Of a stretch of 64,000 nt of DNA, positions 8,787-17,529 are shown piece after piece. Numbering within the stretch: position 1 is the stretch's first letter; every line of letters starts with the position of its first letter. The stretch lies in the NCBI GenBank assembly GCA_046160485.1, contig JBJXGV010000068.1, positions 62,001-126,000 on the forward strand, given 5' to 3'. Origin of the DNA: JBJXGV01 sp046160485. GTDB taxonomy: Bacteria; Orphanbacterota; Orphanbacteria; JBJXGV01. The notes beneath the pieces are model-generated. The model saw only the letters and a list, made by a program, of their open reading frames with translations. It made no database searches and was not told the DNA's origin. The position numbers were made by a program, and so were the translations under genes.

Positions 8787-10774
8787 GCGATTCCGAGTTC
8801 CTGGCGCACGACGGCCTCGGCGCCGCCCGCGACGACGAGCCGCTGCGCGACGGGCGAGAGCGCCGCGAACGCGAACGCCGCGCCGCCGTAGCGAATCTCG
8901 CCGAGCGCGAAGTCGATCTCCGCGTCGCTCGCCGAGCGCATCGTGAGCTGCTTCGCCGCGATCGGCGCCGCGAACTCCGCCTTGAGCCCCTCGACGAGCG
9001 CCGGGCACTCGATCGTGATGTAGCCGTTGTTGAACGCGTTGCGCTGGTACGTCTGGTTGAGCGATCCGGCGACGACGAGTTGGAGGCCGCGATACTTGAG
9101 CGCCGTCGCCGCCTGCTCGCGCGACGACCCCGTCCCGAAGTTGTACGCGCCGACGAGAATATCGCCATCTTGCGCGATCGACTGAAACTCCGGGTCGTAG
9201 TTCTTCATCGTGACCGCGGCCATCTCGTCCGGCTTCATGTCGTCCTTGTACGTGTATTCCTTCCCGTAGATGCCGTCGGTGTTCATGTTGTCTTTCGGCA
9301 GGAAGAGGAGGCGGCCGCGCATCGTGCTCGGGAAGCCGGCGAGGATTTCGACGCTTGCGCGCGCCGCCGCGCCGCCGCCGCTCGCGCCTGCCGCACCACT
9401 CGCGTTCGCGCGCGCGTCCGCAACGATCTGCGCGACGAGCGGCTCCGCGCTGAAATCGCCCGGTCCCGTGATGTAGCCCGCCGCCGCGGACGCCGCGACG
9501 ACCGCCGGGCTCGCGATGTACGCGTCGCCCTCGCGCGATCCCATCCGCCCCTTGAAGTTTCTGTTCGTCGCGCTGATCGCCGTCTCGCCCGCCTCGACGG
9601 TGCCCTCGCCGAGTCCGATGCAGGGCCCGCAGCCGGAGGGCAGCGGCGTCGCGCCGGCGTCGAGGAGCGCGCCCCAGTGACCGAGCTGCTCCGCCTCGCG
9701 CTGCACGCTCGCCGACGCCGCGGCGAGATACATCTTCACGCCCGGCGCGATCTTCTTCCCGCGCAGCACCGCCGCCGCCTCCGCGAGATCCTCGAGCCGG
9801 CTATTCACGCACGAGAGCAGATACGCCTTGTGCACCGGCACGCGGCGCTTCGCGATCTCGGGCACCGAGACGATCGTCTTCACCTCGTTGGGGCCGGCGA
9901 CGTGCGGCACGACGCGCGACAGATCGAGTGCGAGCGTCTTCGCGTACTCGGCGCCGGCGTCTTCCGCGAGCGCGAACGCACGCCAGGCGCGCACGTCCGC
10001 CTCCGTGAAGCGCGCGCGCGCATCGCCTCGCGCCGCGAACATCCGCGCGCGCGCCACGAGATACGCCTCGAGCACGTCGTCGAACGGAAACCGTCCGCAC
10101 AACGCGCCCCACTCCGTCGTCATGTTCGAGATCGTCATGCGCTGATCCATCGAGAGCGCGCCGACGCCGTCGCCGACGAACTCGATCGCGGTGTTGAGAA
10201 CCTCGTCTTTGTTGAACGCGCCGATGAGCGCGATGATGACGTCCTTGCCGACGACGCCCGCGCGCAGCCGCCCGCGCAGTTCGACGCGCACGATCGGCGG
10301 CACCTGCCACCACGTCTCGCCCGTCGCCCAGATCGCGGCCGCGTCGGTACGCACGACGGGCGTCCCGATGCAGCCGAGCGCACCGTACAGGTTGGAGTGC
10401 GAATCGCTCCCGACGACGAACGTGTCGGGTGTCGCGTAACCCTCCTCCGCGATGATCTGGTGCCCGATGCCGCTCCCCGGCGGATAGAAGTCGATGCCGT
10501 GCTCCTTCGCGAACGCCGCGATCTTCGCGTACTTCGCAAGATTCTCCGGCGTCGTGTTCTGGATGTCGTGATCGATGCAGAACACCGGCTGGCGCGGATT
10601 GAAAATCTTCGTCGCGCCGATCGACTTGAACTTCGGAATCACGGCGCCGGTGTTGTCGTGCGTCATGACGTGCTTCGGGCGAACCTTCACGTAGTTGCCG
10701 GCGCGCACGCGCTGTCCCGCGGGCCAGCCGACGGCGTATCGCTCGGCGATCTTCTCGATGACGGTTTGCGGCAT
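8783..10774 (-). CDS. Aconitase-superfamily hydratase, homoaconitase (LYS4)-like
   Basis: 663 residues from the ATG at 10774, chosen for the GGAG 6 bases upstream; ATGs at 10786 and 10801 are in frame but lack a site. Fe-S ligands are Cys322 (LLSCVNSR) and Cys382/Cys385 (GCGPCIGLGEG). Other aconitase signatures are VVGSDSHSNLYGALG, TNRNFKGRMGS and, in the swivel domain, NFGTGSSREQAATALKYRG. The segment DNMNTDGIYGKEYTYKDDM strongly recalls fungal LYS4 homoaconitase rather than AcnA/AcnB or LeuC/D, and here both domains are fused in one chain. It hydrates and dehydrates a tricarboxylate; whether that is citrate or homocitrate cannot be settled from sequence alone. Followed by the overlapping MEMO-like gene. 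Confidence 0.9.
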   Translation of the reverse strand: MPQTVIEKIAERYAVGWPAGQRVRAGNYVKVRPKHVMTHDNTGAVIPKFKSIGATKIFNPRQPVFCIDHDIQNTTPENLAKYAKIAAFAKEHGIDFYPPGSGIGHQIIAEEGYATPDTFVVGSDSHSNLYGALGCIGTPVVRTDAAAIWATGETWWQVPPIVRVELRGRLRAGVVGKDVIIALIGAFNKDEVLNTAIEFVGDGVGALSMDQRMTISNMTTEWGALCGRFPFDDVLEAYLVARARMFAARGDARARFTEADVRAWRAFALAEDAGAEYAKTLALDLSRVVPHVAGPNEVKTIVSVPEIAKRRVPVHKAYLLSCVNSRLEDLAEAAAVLRGKKIAPGVKMYLAAASASVQREAEQLGHWGALLDAGATPLPSGCGPCIGLGEGTVEAGETAISATNRNFKGRMGSREGDAYIASPAVVAASAAAGYITGPGDFSAEPLVAQIVADARANASGAAGASGGGAAARASVEILAGFPSTMRGRLLFLPKDNMNTDGIYGKEYTYKDDMKPDEMAAVTMKNYDPEFQSIAQDGDILVGAYNFGTGSSREQAATALKYRGLQLVVAGSLNQTYQRNAFNNGYITIECPALVEGLKAEFAAPIAAKQLTMRSASDAEIDFALGEIRYGGAAFAFAALSPVAQRLVVAGGAEAVVRQELGIA

Positions 10775-11045
10775 GGCGTTCTCCATGAAAGCGTGAGGCA
10801 TTCAATCCCGATGGCTCGGGCGGATGTTGCGGTTTTCGCGCGGACATTCTATCAGGCCGCGCGCGGGTGGGGTAGCGGCAGCGGCAGGCCGCGAGCGCTC
10901 AACGGGGTACGCCTCGACGCCCGCCGACTTCTATTGCGGCGACCCGCCTGCGGCACTAAGCTTTTCGCGGCCATCCAGCCCGCCGCTACCGCTCCGAATC
11001 GTCCCCTCCCGCGACGGAATCATTCACTCGAGAGGGAGGTGCCCC

Positions 11046-12020
11046 ATGCGATTCGCTCCATCCGTATTGATCGCGATCTTTCTGCTCTCAATCGCGTCGT
11101 GCGCTGACGACGAACCTCGCGTTCTCTCGCCCGCACCGGATCTCGCGCAGCTCTTTCCGAACGCCGACGCCAGTAAGTGGAGCTTCGACTTCGAGCAGCG
11201 CACGATCGCCTCGCCCCGGATGCGCGCGCTCGACGGGTTCGACATCTCGAATCCCGCCGCGATGGACCCTCTCGACATCGAGCGGCGTGTCTTGCAGCTG
11301 TTCCCCCTCCCAACTTCCAGTGTGTCGGTACGAAGCGGTGTGCTCGACCTGCGGCTCGACGGAGAGATGCCCACCGCCGCCGGCCCGAGGCAAAGTCTCG
11401 CGGCGTCACTCGTGTTCAACGGGAAGCGCGCCCCGATCGACATCTCGCCGCTGATGGCGCGCGTCCTCCGCGGCCGTCCCGATCTTCGCGCAGCCATGGT
11501 CGCGAACGGTCTCATTCCGCCAGAGGTTCATATCGCACACTGCATCAACGCCGGCCCACTCTTCACGCAAGGCGCGATCGCGTTCGAAGTCGGTGACGAT
11601 GCGATTGGGTATCTGTCATCGTGCGACAATGCGACGGGCGCCTGCGTGATTGCGTGCGAACCGCTGACGGCGAAAGCGTCATTCCGAACGCAACTCGTTC
11701 CCTCGATCGATCCAGCGATTTGGCAGTACGGCTGGGTGTTGGGCAATCGTACGGTCGAGACCGCTGCGGGAACATTCCGAGACGCCACCGCGCTCGTCTA
11801 CTTCTACGACTTTGGGTCCTGCCTCTTGCCGGTCAAAGGCGGCGACGATGTGGTGCCGTTTCATTCGTATGGGTTGAGCGTGCTCGTGTGCGCACCCGGT
11901 ATTGGGCCGGTGTACCAGCGTGGTATCGACGTACTCGCTCCCTGTGCGCCCGAGTTCGGCATGCGCGGAGAGATCGCGTGCCACGAGGCGACGCTGCGAG
12001 CGTATGATCTAGCGCCATAG
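11046..12020 (+). CDS. Lipoprotein, first paralogue of a four-member tandem family
   Basis: 324 residues; ATG with GGGAGG upstream. The signal ends in LLSIASC (Cys19 lipidated). Conserved family features: LAQLFPNADASKWSFDF just after the anchor, a WQYGWVLGNRTVETAAGTF segment, an acidic-aromatic YFYDFG segment and PGIGPVYQRGIDVLAP near the C-terminus. It contains an extra block ISPLMARVLRGRPDLRA shared only with the fourth copy (15852). It also has many Cys (CDNATGACVIAC and others) absent from its relatives. No known domain recognised; probably a periplasm- or surface-exposed beta-rich protein. Likely heads the operon continuing to 16880. Confidence 0.75.
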   Translation: MRFAPSVLIAIFLLSIASCADDEPRVLSPAPDLAQLFPNADASKWSFDFEQRTIASPRMRALDGFDISNPAAMDPLDIERRVLQLFPLPTSSVSVRSGVLDLRLDGEMPTAAGPRQSLAASLVFNGKRAPIDISPLMARVLRGRPDLRAAMVANGLIPPEVHIAHCINAGPLFTQGAIAFEVGDDAIGYLSSCDNATGACVIACEPLTAKASFRTQLVPSIDPAIWQYGWVLGNRTVETAAGTFRDATALVYFYDFGSCLLPVKGGDDVVPFHSYGLSVLVCAPGIGPVYQRGIDVLAPCAPEFGMRGEIACHEATLRAYDLAP

Positions 12021-12046
12021 GCTGGGGAGGCAAGGAGGCTGTGCGC

Positions 12047-12997
12047 GTGAGGTCGCGATTGCTGGTACGGAACGCGTTGGTTCTCGCGACACTCGCGGTG
12101 TCCGGCGTGGTTGGCTGCGTGTCCGGCAGCGGCCAACTCACGCCGGACGCGCCGGAGTCGCCGCTTCTGTCGCGCCTCTGGCCGAACGAAGACGGCAATT
12201 CGTGGAGCTACGACTACGTCAGCTACGTCGCGACCGAGACGCAAGAGGTGCCGGAGGCGATCGCGCGACCCGCGGATGAAATCTCCTACGCTGAAGTCGA
12301 AGCGCTTCTCCTGGCCGATGCGCCTCTCGCAGACACGGCTGCATATTTCCGAGCGGGGACGCTCGAGATGCGATTCGATGGCCGCATCGCGGTCAGAGCT
12401 GGATCGAAGCAGCGGCTCAGGGACACGCTCATCGTAGACGACGGCGCCCGAGCGGGTTCCCCAGTTCACGAGCGTGTGCCGCGCGCGCTTCGCAAAGCGC
12501 GCGACGACGCGTTTGCGCTGCTCGCGAATCCGACGCTTCTGTGGGGCTATTCCGCGTTCGAAAAGAAAGGCGACTGGATCGGTTTCTACGACGAAGCCCG
12601 GAGGGACTCAGCGTTCACGCTCATCAAGGCACCGATCGAGTCGGGGGAATTCTTTCGTCATCAATTCACACGTTGGGGGCTCTTCGATGAAACAATGGCG
12701 GAATACGCGTGGATCGCTGGGGGTCGCTCAATCGAGGCATCCAACGGCGTTCTCATTGAGGACGCCGTCGCAGTCATCTACGTGATCTATTGGAGAGTGA
12801 GCTACAACGAGGGTCCAGACCCCGGGGGAGTCAGCGACACCTACAGCGCGGTCATCACCTACTTCGCACCCGACATTGGGCCTGTTTACCATCGTTGGCT
12901 AGGGTTCTTTTCCACTGATCCGGCGCGGCCGGAGGTGCGCCGGACGCTGTACGCGGAGGCGAGGTTGCGCGAGTTCAGCGTGGAGGCGGAGCAGTGA
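12047..12997 (+). CDS. Lipoprotein, second paralogue of the tandem family
   Basis: 316 residues from GTG at 12047; AGGAGG lies 8 bases upstream, whereas the in-frame GTG at 12041 is only 2 bases from it. Signal with lipobox SGVVGC. Directly after the anchor comes LLSRLWPNEDGNSWSYDY, the family hallmark. It is most like the third copy: EAIARP...EISYAEVEALLL, FDGRIAVRAGSKQRLRDTLIV, GYSAFEKKGDWIGFY, FFRHQF, YAWIAGGRSIEASNGV and PDIGPVYHRWLGFFS are all matched there. Gap to the upstream copy 26 bases. Function unknown. Confidence 0.78.
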   Translation: MRSRLLVRNALVLATLAVSGVVGCVSGSGQLTPDAPESPLLSRLWPNEDGNSWSYDYVSYVATETQEVPEAIARPADEISYAEVEALLLADAPLADTAAYFRAGTLEMRFDGRIAVRAGSKQRLRDTLIVDDGARAGSPVHERVPRALRKARDDAFALLANPTLLWGYSAFEKKGDWIGFYDEARRDSAFTLIKAPIESGEFFRHQFTRWGLFDETMAEYAWIAGGRSIEASNGVLIEDAVAVIYVIYWRVSYNEGPDPGGVSDTYSAVITYFAPDIGPVYHRWLGFFSTDPARPEVRRTLYAEARLREFSVEAEQ

Positions 12998-13076
12998 ATC
13001 GATGTGCGCGCGAGCGACAACAGTGGCGACGTCGCGTGATCCTGTCGCGTGCAGGAATTGACAGGAGGCTCGGACG

Positions 13077-14009
13077 ATGAAACTCGATCGGCGCGTGCTC
13101 ATGATCGCGCCGGTCGCGCTTGCATTCGCATCGTGCGGCGACGGCGGCGGCGGAACAATCACGCCGCTTCCCGAGGAAAGCGAACTCTCGCGCCTCTGGC
13201 CGAACGAAGACGGCAACTCGTGGACATTCGACTTCGTCACCTACATCGCGGACGAACCGCGTCCAATCCCGGAAGCGATCACGCGGCCGTACGAAGAGAT
13301 CGACTTCGCGGAGGTCGAAGCGCTCCTGATGGGCGACGCACCTTCCGCGGATGAGGCTGAATACTTCGAATCGGGCGCGCTCGAACTGCGCTTCGACGGT
13401 CGTATCGCGACAGCGGCGGGGCCGAAACAACACATCAGAGACACGCTGATCGTCGACACGGGAACGCGGGTCGGCGCGAGGCCGGTTTCGGTTGCGCGAC
13501 AATCGTTGCGCAAGACACGAGATGACGCATTCGCGCCACTCGCGATTCCCCCGATCGGCTGGGGCTATTCCGCGTTCGAGATGAAGGAGAACTGGATCGG
13601 TTTCTATTCCCAGTTCCTAGGAGCGGATTCAGCCTACACGCTCATTCAAGAACCGATTGCACCGGGCGCATTTTTCCGGCATCAAATCAACCCGGAGATG
13701 CTCGATGCAACGTGGGAGTACGGCTGGGTCGTCGGAGAACGCTCGATCGCCGCGTCTAACGGGTTCTACTTCCAAAACGCGATCGCGGTCGTCTACGTCA
13801 TCGACTGGGGCGAGTTCTTCGATCTTGGAAGCGGGGAGCGATATCGTGCCTACGGTGCGAGCATCCTCTACCTCGTGCCCAACGTCGGCCCCGTCTTTCA
13901 GCGCTCGATCGAGTTCTTTTCACCACCCGACAGAGAGCGACCGGAACTGCGAGAGGTGATTTACAGTGAGGCGAAATTGAACACATTCAGTGTGGAGGTC
14001 GCGCCATGA
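13077..14009 (+). CDS. Lipoprotein, third paralogue of the tandem family
   Basis: 310 residues, ATG with AGGAGG about 8 bases upstream; lipobox LAFASC. The mature N-terminus (CGDGGGGTITPLPEESELSR) is almost the same as that of the fourth copy, followed by LWPNEDGNSWTFDF. The body follows the second copy: EVEALLMGDAP, FDGRIATAAGPKQHIRDTLIV, GYSAFEMKENWIGFY, FFRHQIN, WEYGWVVGERSIAASNG, PNVGPVFQRSIEFFSPP. The stop overlaps the start of the beta-propeller lipoprotein (ATGA), so the two are translationally coupled. Function unknown. Confidence 0.78.
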   Translation: MKLDRRVLMIAPVALAFASCGDGGGGTITPLPEESELSRLWPNEDGNSWTFDFVTYIADEPRPIPEAITRPYEEIDFAEVEALLMGDAPSADEAEYFESGALELRFDGRIATAAGPKQHIRDTLIVDTGTRVGARPVSVARQSLRKTRDDAFAPLAIPPIGWGYSAFEMKENWIGFYSQFLGADSAYTLIQEPIAPGAFFRHQINPEMLDATWEYGWVVGERSIAASNGFYFQNAIAVVYVIDWGEFFDLGSGERYRAYGASILYLVPNVGPVFQRSIEFFSPPDRERPELREVIYSEAKLNTFSVEVAP

Positions 14010-15814
14010 CACGAAACCACCGCGCTCACGACGCGAGGGCGAGTCTCGCACTCGACGTTTTGCGCGCCGTCGCGCTCGCCGGAGTCGTCGCCCTCGCCGG
14101 CTGCGACGACGGCGGATCGATCACGCCGGCACCGCCGGTCGAGGAGCCCGTCGTCGAGTTTCTCTCCGGCACCGAGTGGCTTAATCCGCTGCCGCAGGGG
14201 AACCCTCTCTTCGCGCTCGCCGTCGTCGCGCCGGATCACTATTTCGCCGCGGGCAGCAACGGCACCGTCGTCGAACGCGACGGAGCAGTGACGCGCGTTC
14301 ATCAAATCAGCGAGAGGGCCTTCATTGCGGCGTGGGCGTACGACGCGCAGGACGTTTATGTCGCGGGACACGAGGGCGCAGTCTATCGCTACGATGGCGC
14401 GCAATGGATCGGGATGCCGCCGCCGGCGGAGGAACGCATCAGCGGGATTCATGGGACTTCGCCATCGAACATCTGGTGCGTGACGTATTCCGGAAACGTC
14501 TTTCACTATGATGGCGCGTCGTGGACTGCAGCAACGAAGCTCGGGTCAAACTGCTGCAATGCGGTGTGGTCGTTGGCCGACGGGCGCGCCTTCGTCGCGG
14601 ATGAGGGTCGTATTCACCTGTGGGATGGGGCGTCGTGGTCAGTGGTGTTCGAGGAGTCTGCTCCATCGGCGGTGACGGATTTCTGGGGATCCAGCGCAAC
14701 CAATCTCTACGCCGTGGGGCACAACGGCAAGTTGATTCGTTTTGATGGTGTCGCGTGGCAGAAGACTCAACTCGATTCCACGCTCCACCTGCTTCGAATC
14801 GACGGCTTCGACGCAAACACGATCTGGATCACGGCGCTCGACGGTCGAATCCTCCACGGCAGCGGCGTGAATTGGGTGGTGCAAGATGATCAGCTTGGCC
14901 GGCTCGCGTTCGGCATCGGCGCGCTCGACGCACGACGCGCGGTCACTGTGAATTACCGCGCCGGCTTCGCGACCGGGAGCATCGACGGGTGGACCGAGGA
15001 GTGGCCTGGTTACCGCTTCCCGCTCGTCGCGATTACGGTGTCCGATGGCGCGCCGTGCGCGTTCGGCGATCTCGTATCCTACTTGCGCGTCGAGGGCGAC
15101 GGCGTGCGGCGCGTGTCGATGGATGCCGCGCGCGTCCGCGATGCGTGGAGCGCCGACGGAAGCGAGATCATCGTCGTCGGCGGCAACGGGCGCATTCAGC
15201 GCGGCCGCGGCGACCGCTGGACGCGCGACTCGTCCGGCACGGACGCCGATCTCGATGCCGTGCACGGCACGAGCGCGTCCGACGTGTGGGCCGTCGGCGA
15301 CGAGCGAGCCGCTCTTCACTTCGATGGCACGCGCTGGCAACGGCTCCCGCTGCCGCAGGAGTTGTACGCCTACTCGCTCCGTGACGTATGGGCAGTCGCA
15401 CCGAACGACGTCTACTTCGTGTCCAGCGGGGGAATCCACTTCGACGGCGCGGCGTGGAGCGTCATCGAACTCCCGGGCGCAGACTATCCGTTCATCACGG
15501 CTGTTTGGGCACGCTCGTCGACCGAGGTCTATTTCGTGGGCGGCCCCGGCGCGATCTTCGTCTACGATGGAAACGTCGCGACCCGCATGCCCACCGAGAC
15601 GCGCACGACGCTTCGCGCGATCCACGGAAACGCGCGCGGTGACGTCTGCGCGGTTGGGGACCAGATCGTGCTGTGGTTCGTCGGGGGCGCGTGGGTTGAG
15701 GCGCCCGTCGGCATCGGCGAAGACCTCACCGCTGTCTGGGTAGACGACGACGGCTTCGCGTACATCACGGGCGAATACGGCGCGGTCGTGCGCGTGCGCG
15801 CGCCGGGCGCGTGA
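14006..15814 (+). CDS. Beta-propeller lipoprotein
   Basis: 602 residues beginning inside the preceding stop (ATGA). Signal with lipobox VALAGC. The mature N-terminus CDDGGSITPAP echoes the leader of the neighbouring lipoproteins. The rest is built of repeats of about 40 residues with the pattern 'GTSASDVWAVGDERAALHFD' / 'W..v....': DAQDVYVAGHEGAVYRYDG, SPSNIWCVTYSGNVFHYDG, SATNLYAVGHNGKLIRFDG, ANTIWITALDGRILHGSG, APNDVYFVSSGGIHFDG, SSTEVYFVGGPGAIFVYDG. That implies one or two propellers. Such proteins usually bind partners or ligands at the cell surface. No catalytic motif seen. Confidence 0.8.
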   Translation: MTRNHRAHDARASLALDVLRAVALAGVVALAGCDDGGSITPAPPVEEPVVEFLSGTEWLNPLPQGNPLFALAVVAPDHYFAAGSNGTVVERDGAVTRVHQISERAFIAAWAYDAQDVYVAGHEGAVYRYDGAQWIGMPPPAEERISGIHGTSPSNIWCVTYSGNVFHYDGASWTAATKLGSNCCNAVWSLADGRAFVADEGRIHLWDGASWSVVFEESAPSAVTDFWGSSATNLYAVGHNGKLIRFDGVAWQKTQLDSTLHLLRIDGFDANTIWITALDGRILHGSGVNWVVQDDQLGRLAFGIGALDARRAVTVNYRAGFATGSIDGWTEEWPGYRFPLVAITVSDGAPCAFGDLVSYLRVEGDGVRRVSMDAARVRDAWSADGSEIIVVGGNGRIQRGRGDRWTRDSSGTDADLDAVHGTSASDVWAVGDERAALHFDGTRWQRLPLPQELYAYSLRDVWAVAPNDVYFVSSGGIHFDGAAWSVIELPGADYPFITAVWARSSTEVYFVGGPGAIFVYDGNVATRMPTETRTTLRAIHGNARGDVCAVGDQIVLWFVGGAWVEAPVGIGEDLTAVWVDDDGFAYITGEYGAVVRVRAPGA

Positions 15815-15851
15815 TCGTGTCGCGCGCCGAATCGATGGAGGGGTCGGCACC

Positions 15852-16880
15852 ATGAGAATCGCTCGACTTGCATTTGCGCTCCTGGCGCTCGCGCTCGCAT
15901 TCGCCGCGTGTGGCGATGGCGGCGGCGGAACGATTCCGCCGGTCCCCGAGGAGAGCGAATTCTCGCGCCTCTGGCCGAACGCCGACGGCAATACATGGAC
16001 GTTCGACTATCAGCGGCACATCGCGACGGAGTCGATCATCCCGCAGATCGCGAATCTCGAAAGCCTCGAGGTTTCTGAAATCGACTACCTCGATCTCGAG
16101 TCGCGCCTGACCGGGCCGCTTCCCGCGAGCGGCGAAGTCGAAGATATCGGCATCATGACGCTCGAGTTTCGCGGAACGGTCGAATCGCGAGACGGGCCGA
16201 AGCAGAATCTCGACTCGACGTTCGAGCCGATCGTTCCCGCGCGCGCTCTCTCTCACGGGCATGCGCGCGCGTTCGACCGCGCGGGTGCGGGATCGCCCGC
16301 ACCCGATGTCTCGCCGCTCATGGCGCGCGTCTACTTGGCGCGCCCCGATTTGCGCGCAACAATGCTCGCGCGAGGGTACGTCCCCGCCGACGTCGCCAAA
16401 GTTCTCTCGCCGCAAGCGCTGCCGCCATTCCAGTTCCTCGACGGCAAGTTCGAGAAGCAGGACCGGTGGATCGGGCTTTACGGCGACGTCACCTCGGACT
16501 CGTCGTACACGATCTTGAAATCGCCAATCACTGAGGGAACATCGTTTCGGCACCAGCTCGCACCAAGCCTCTCCGACGACATCTGGGAGTACGGGTGGGT
16601 TCTCGGAGCGCGCCGCGTCGAAACACCCGCTGGCACATTCGAGCGCGCGATCGGCGTCGTCTACTTCCTCGATTTTGGAATCGGTCGAGTGATCGACGAC
16701 CGGGGCGGCGTCATCGCGGAGTTTCGATCGTTCACAATCTCCGTCTTCTACTTCGCGCCCGACGTCGGCCCCGTCTACCAGCGCACGATCGACTTCCTCG
16801 CGCCGCCAATCCCGGAACTCGCGATCGAAATCGGCACGCTCTTCTCCGAGGTCTCGCTCCGCGAATTCAACGTCGACTGA
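15852..16880 (+). CDS. Lipoprotein, fourth paralogue of the tandem family (mosaic)
   Basis: 342 residues; ATG preceded by GGAGGGG. Lipobox LAFAAC. The leader CGDGGGGTIPPVPEESEFSR plus LWPNADGNTWTFDY matches the third copy nearly residue for residue. The central VSPLMARVYLARPDLRATML block and WEYGWVLGARRVETPAGTF match the first copy. The C-terminus ends FYFAPDVGPVYQRTIDFLAPP. It therefore looks like a recombinant of two family members. Last member of the probable operon. Function unknown. Confidence 0.78.
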   Translation: MRIARLAFALLALALAFAACGDGGGGTIPPVPEESEFSRLWPNADGNTWTFDYQRHIATESIIPQIANLESLEVSEIDYLDLESRLTGPLPASGEVEDIGIMTLEFRGTVESRDGPKQNLDSTFEPIVPARALSHGHARAFDRAGAGSPAPDVSPLMARVYLARPDLRATMLARGYVPADVAKVLSPQALPPFQFLDGKFEKQDRWIGLYGDVTSDSSYTILKSPITEGTSFRHQLAPSLSDDIWEYGWVLGARRVETPAGTFERAIGVVYFLDFGIGRVIDDRGGVIAEFRSFTISVFYFAPDVGPVYQRTIDFLAPPIPELAIEIGTLFSEVSLREFNVD

Positions 16881-16948
16881 CCGCGCGACAACGCGGCGTT
16901 CCTTCTTTGCGGCCAGTGCTGTAGACTCGGGTTCAATGGAGGCTGCCA

Positions 16949-17470
16949 ATGAAGGCGCTAGCGTTTTGGAAAGCGGTCGTGGCGGACGAAGCTGACTTCC
17001 TGGGTTCGTTGATTGCGGAGCTCAAGAAACTCAACGTGCGTTTCTGTGTCGTTGGGGGCCAAGCGGTCAACGCCTATGTCGAGCCGCTCGTCAGCTTGGA
17101 TCTCGATCTCGCCGTCAGCACGATGCAGATCGACGATCTGGACGCGCAGCTCCGCCACCGATTCACCGTCGAACGCTTTGCGCACAGCGTGAATGTCTCT
17201 TCGCCCGGTTCCGATTTGCGAGTCCAGTTTCAGACCGACTCGCGCTACTCCGACTTCGTCGATCGCGCCACCGTGCGCGAGGTGCTCGGTGTCCGACTTC
17301 CCGTCGCGGCGCTTGAGGACGTGCTCCAGGGCAAAGTGTGGGCGGCGCTCGATTCGACTCGACGCGCGAGCAAACGCCAGAAAGATTTCGCGGACATCGC
17401 GCGCATACTCGAGAGCCAGCCGAGCCTGCGCGATCGCGTTCCACAAGAGATACTGTCTCGCCTCGTGTAG
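16949..17470 (+). CDS. Nucleotidyltransferase-fold protein (AbiEii/MNT-like)
   Basis: 173 residues, ATG with GGAGG 6 bases upstream. The segment FCVVGGQAVNAY...SLDLDLAVS fits the GG...(D)xD catalytic signature of minimal nucleotidyltransferases of the AbiEii/DUF6036 kind. Later come LPVAALEDVLQGKVWAALD and RQKDFADIARILE, a pattern usual in these proteins. Toxin-antitoxin members normally have a small transcriptional regulator next door. None is present, so this may be a stand-alone domesticated copy or have another role. Confidence 0.7.
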   Translation: MKALAFWKAVVADEADFLGSLIAELKKLNVRFCVVGGQAVNAYVEPLVSLDLDLAVSTMQIDDLDAQLRHRFTVERFAHSVNVSSPGSDLRVQFQTDSRYSDFVDRATVREVLGVRLPVAALEDVLQGKVWAALDSTRRASKRQKDFADIARILESQPSLRDRVPQEILSRLV

Positions 17471-17529
17471 CCGACGCGCCGGCAAGCACGCACTTGTTGT
17501 CGTCACGCTCGCGCGATAAGCTCCGCCCC

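Noticed and set aside
9080..11107. Open frame of 675 codons on the plus strand
   Set aside because: Antisense to the aconitase gene; Arg-rich composition and no start signal. The Fe-S ligands and domain order support the minus-strand gene.
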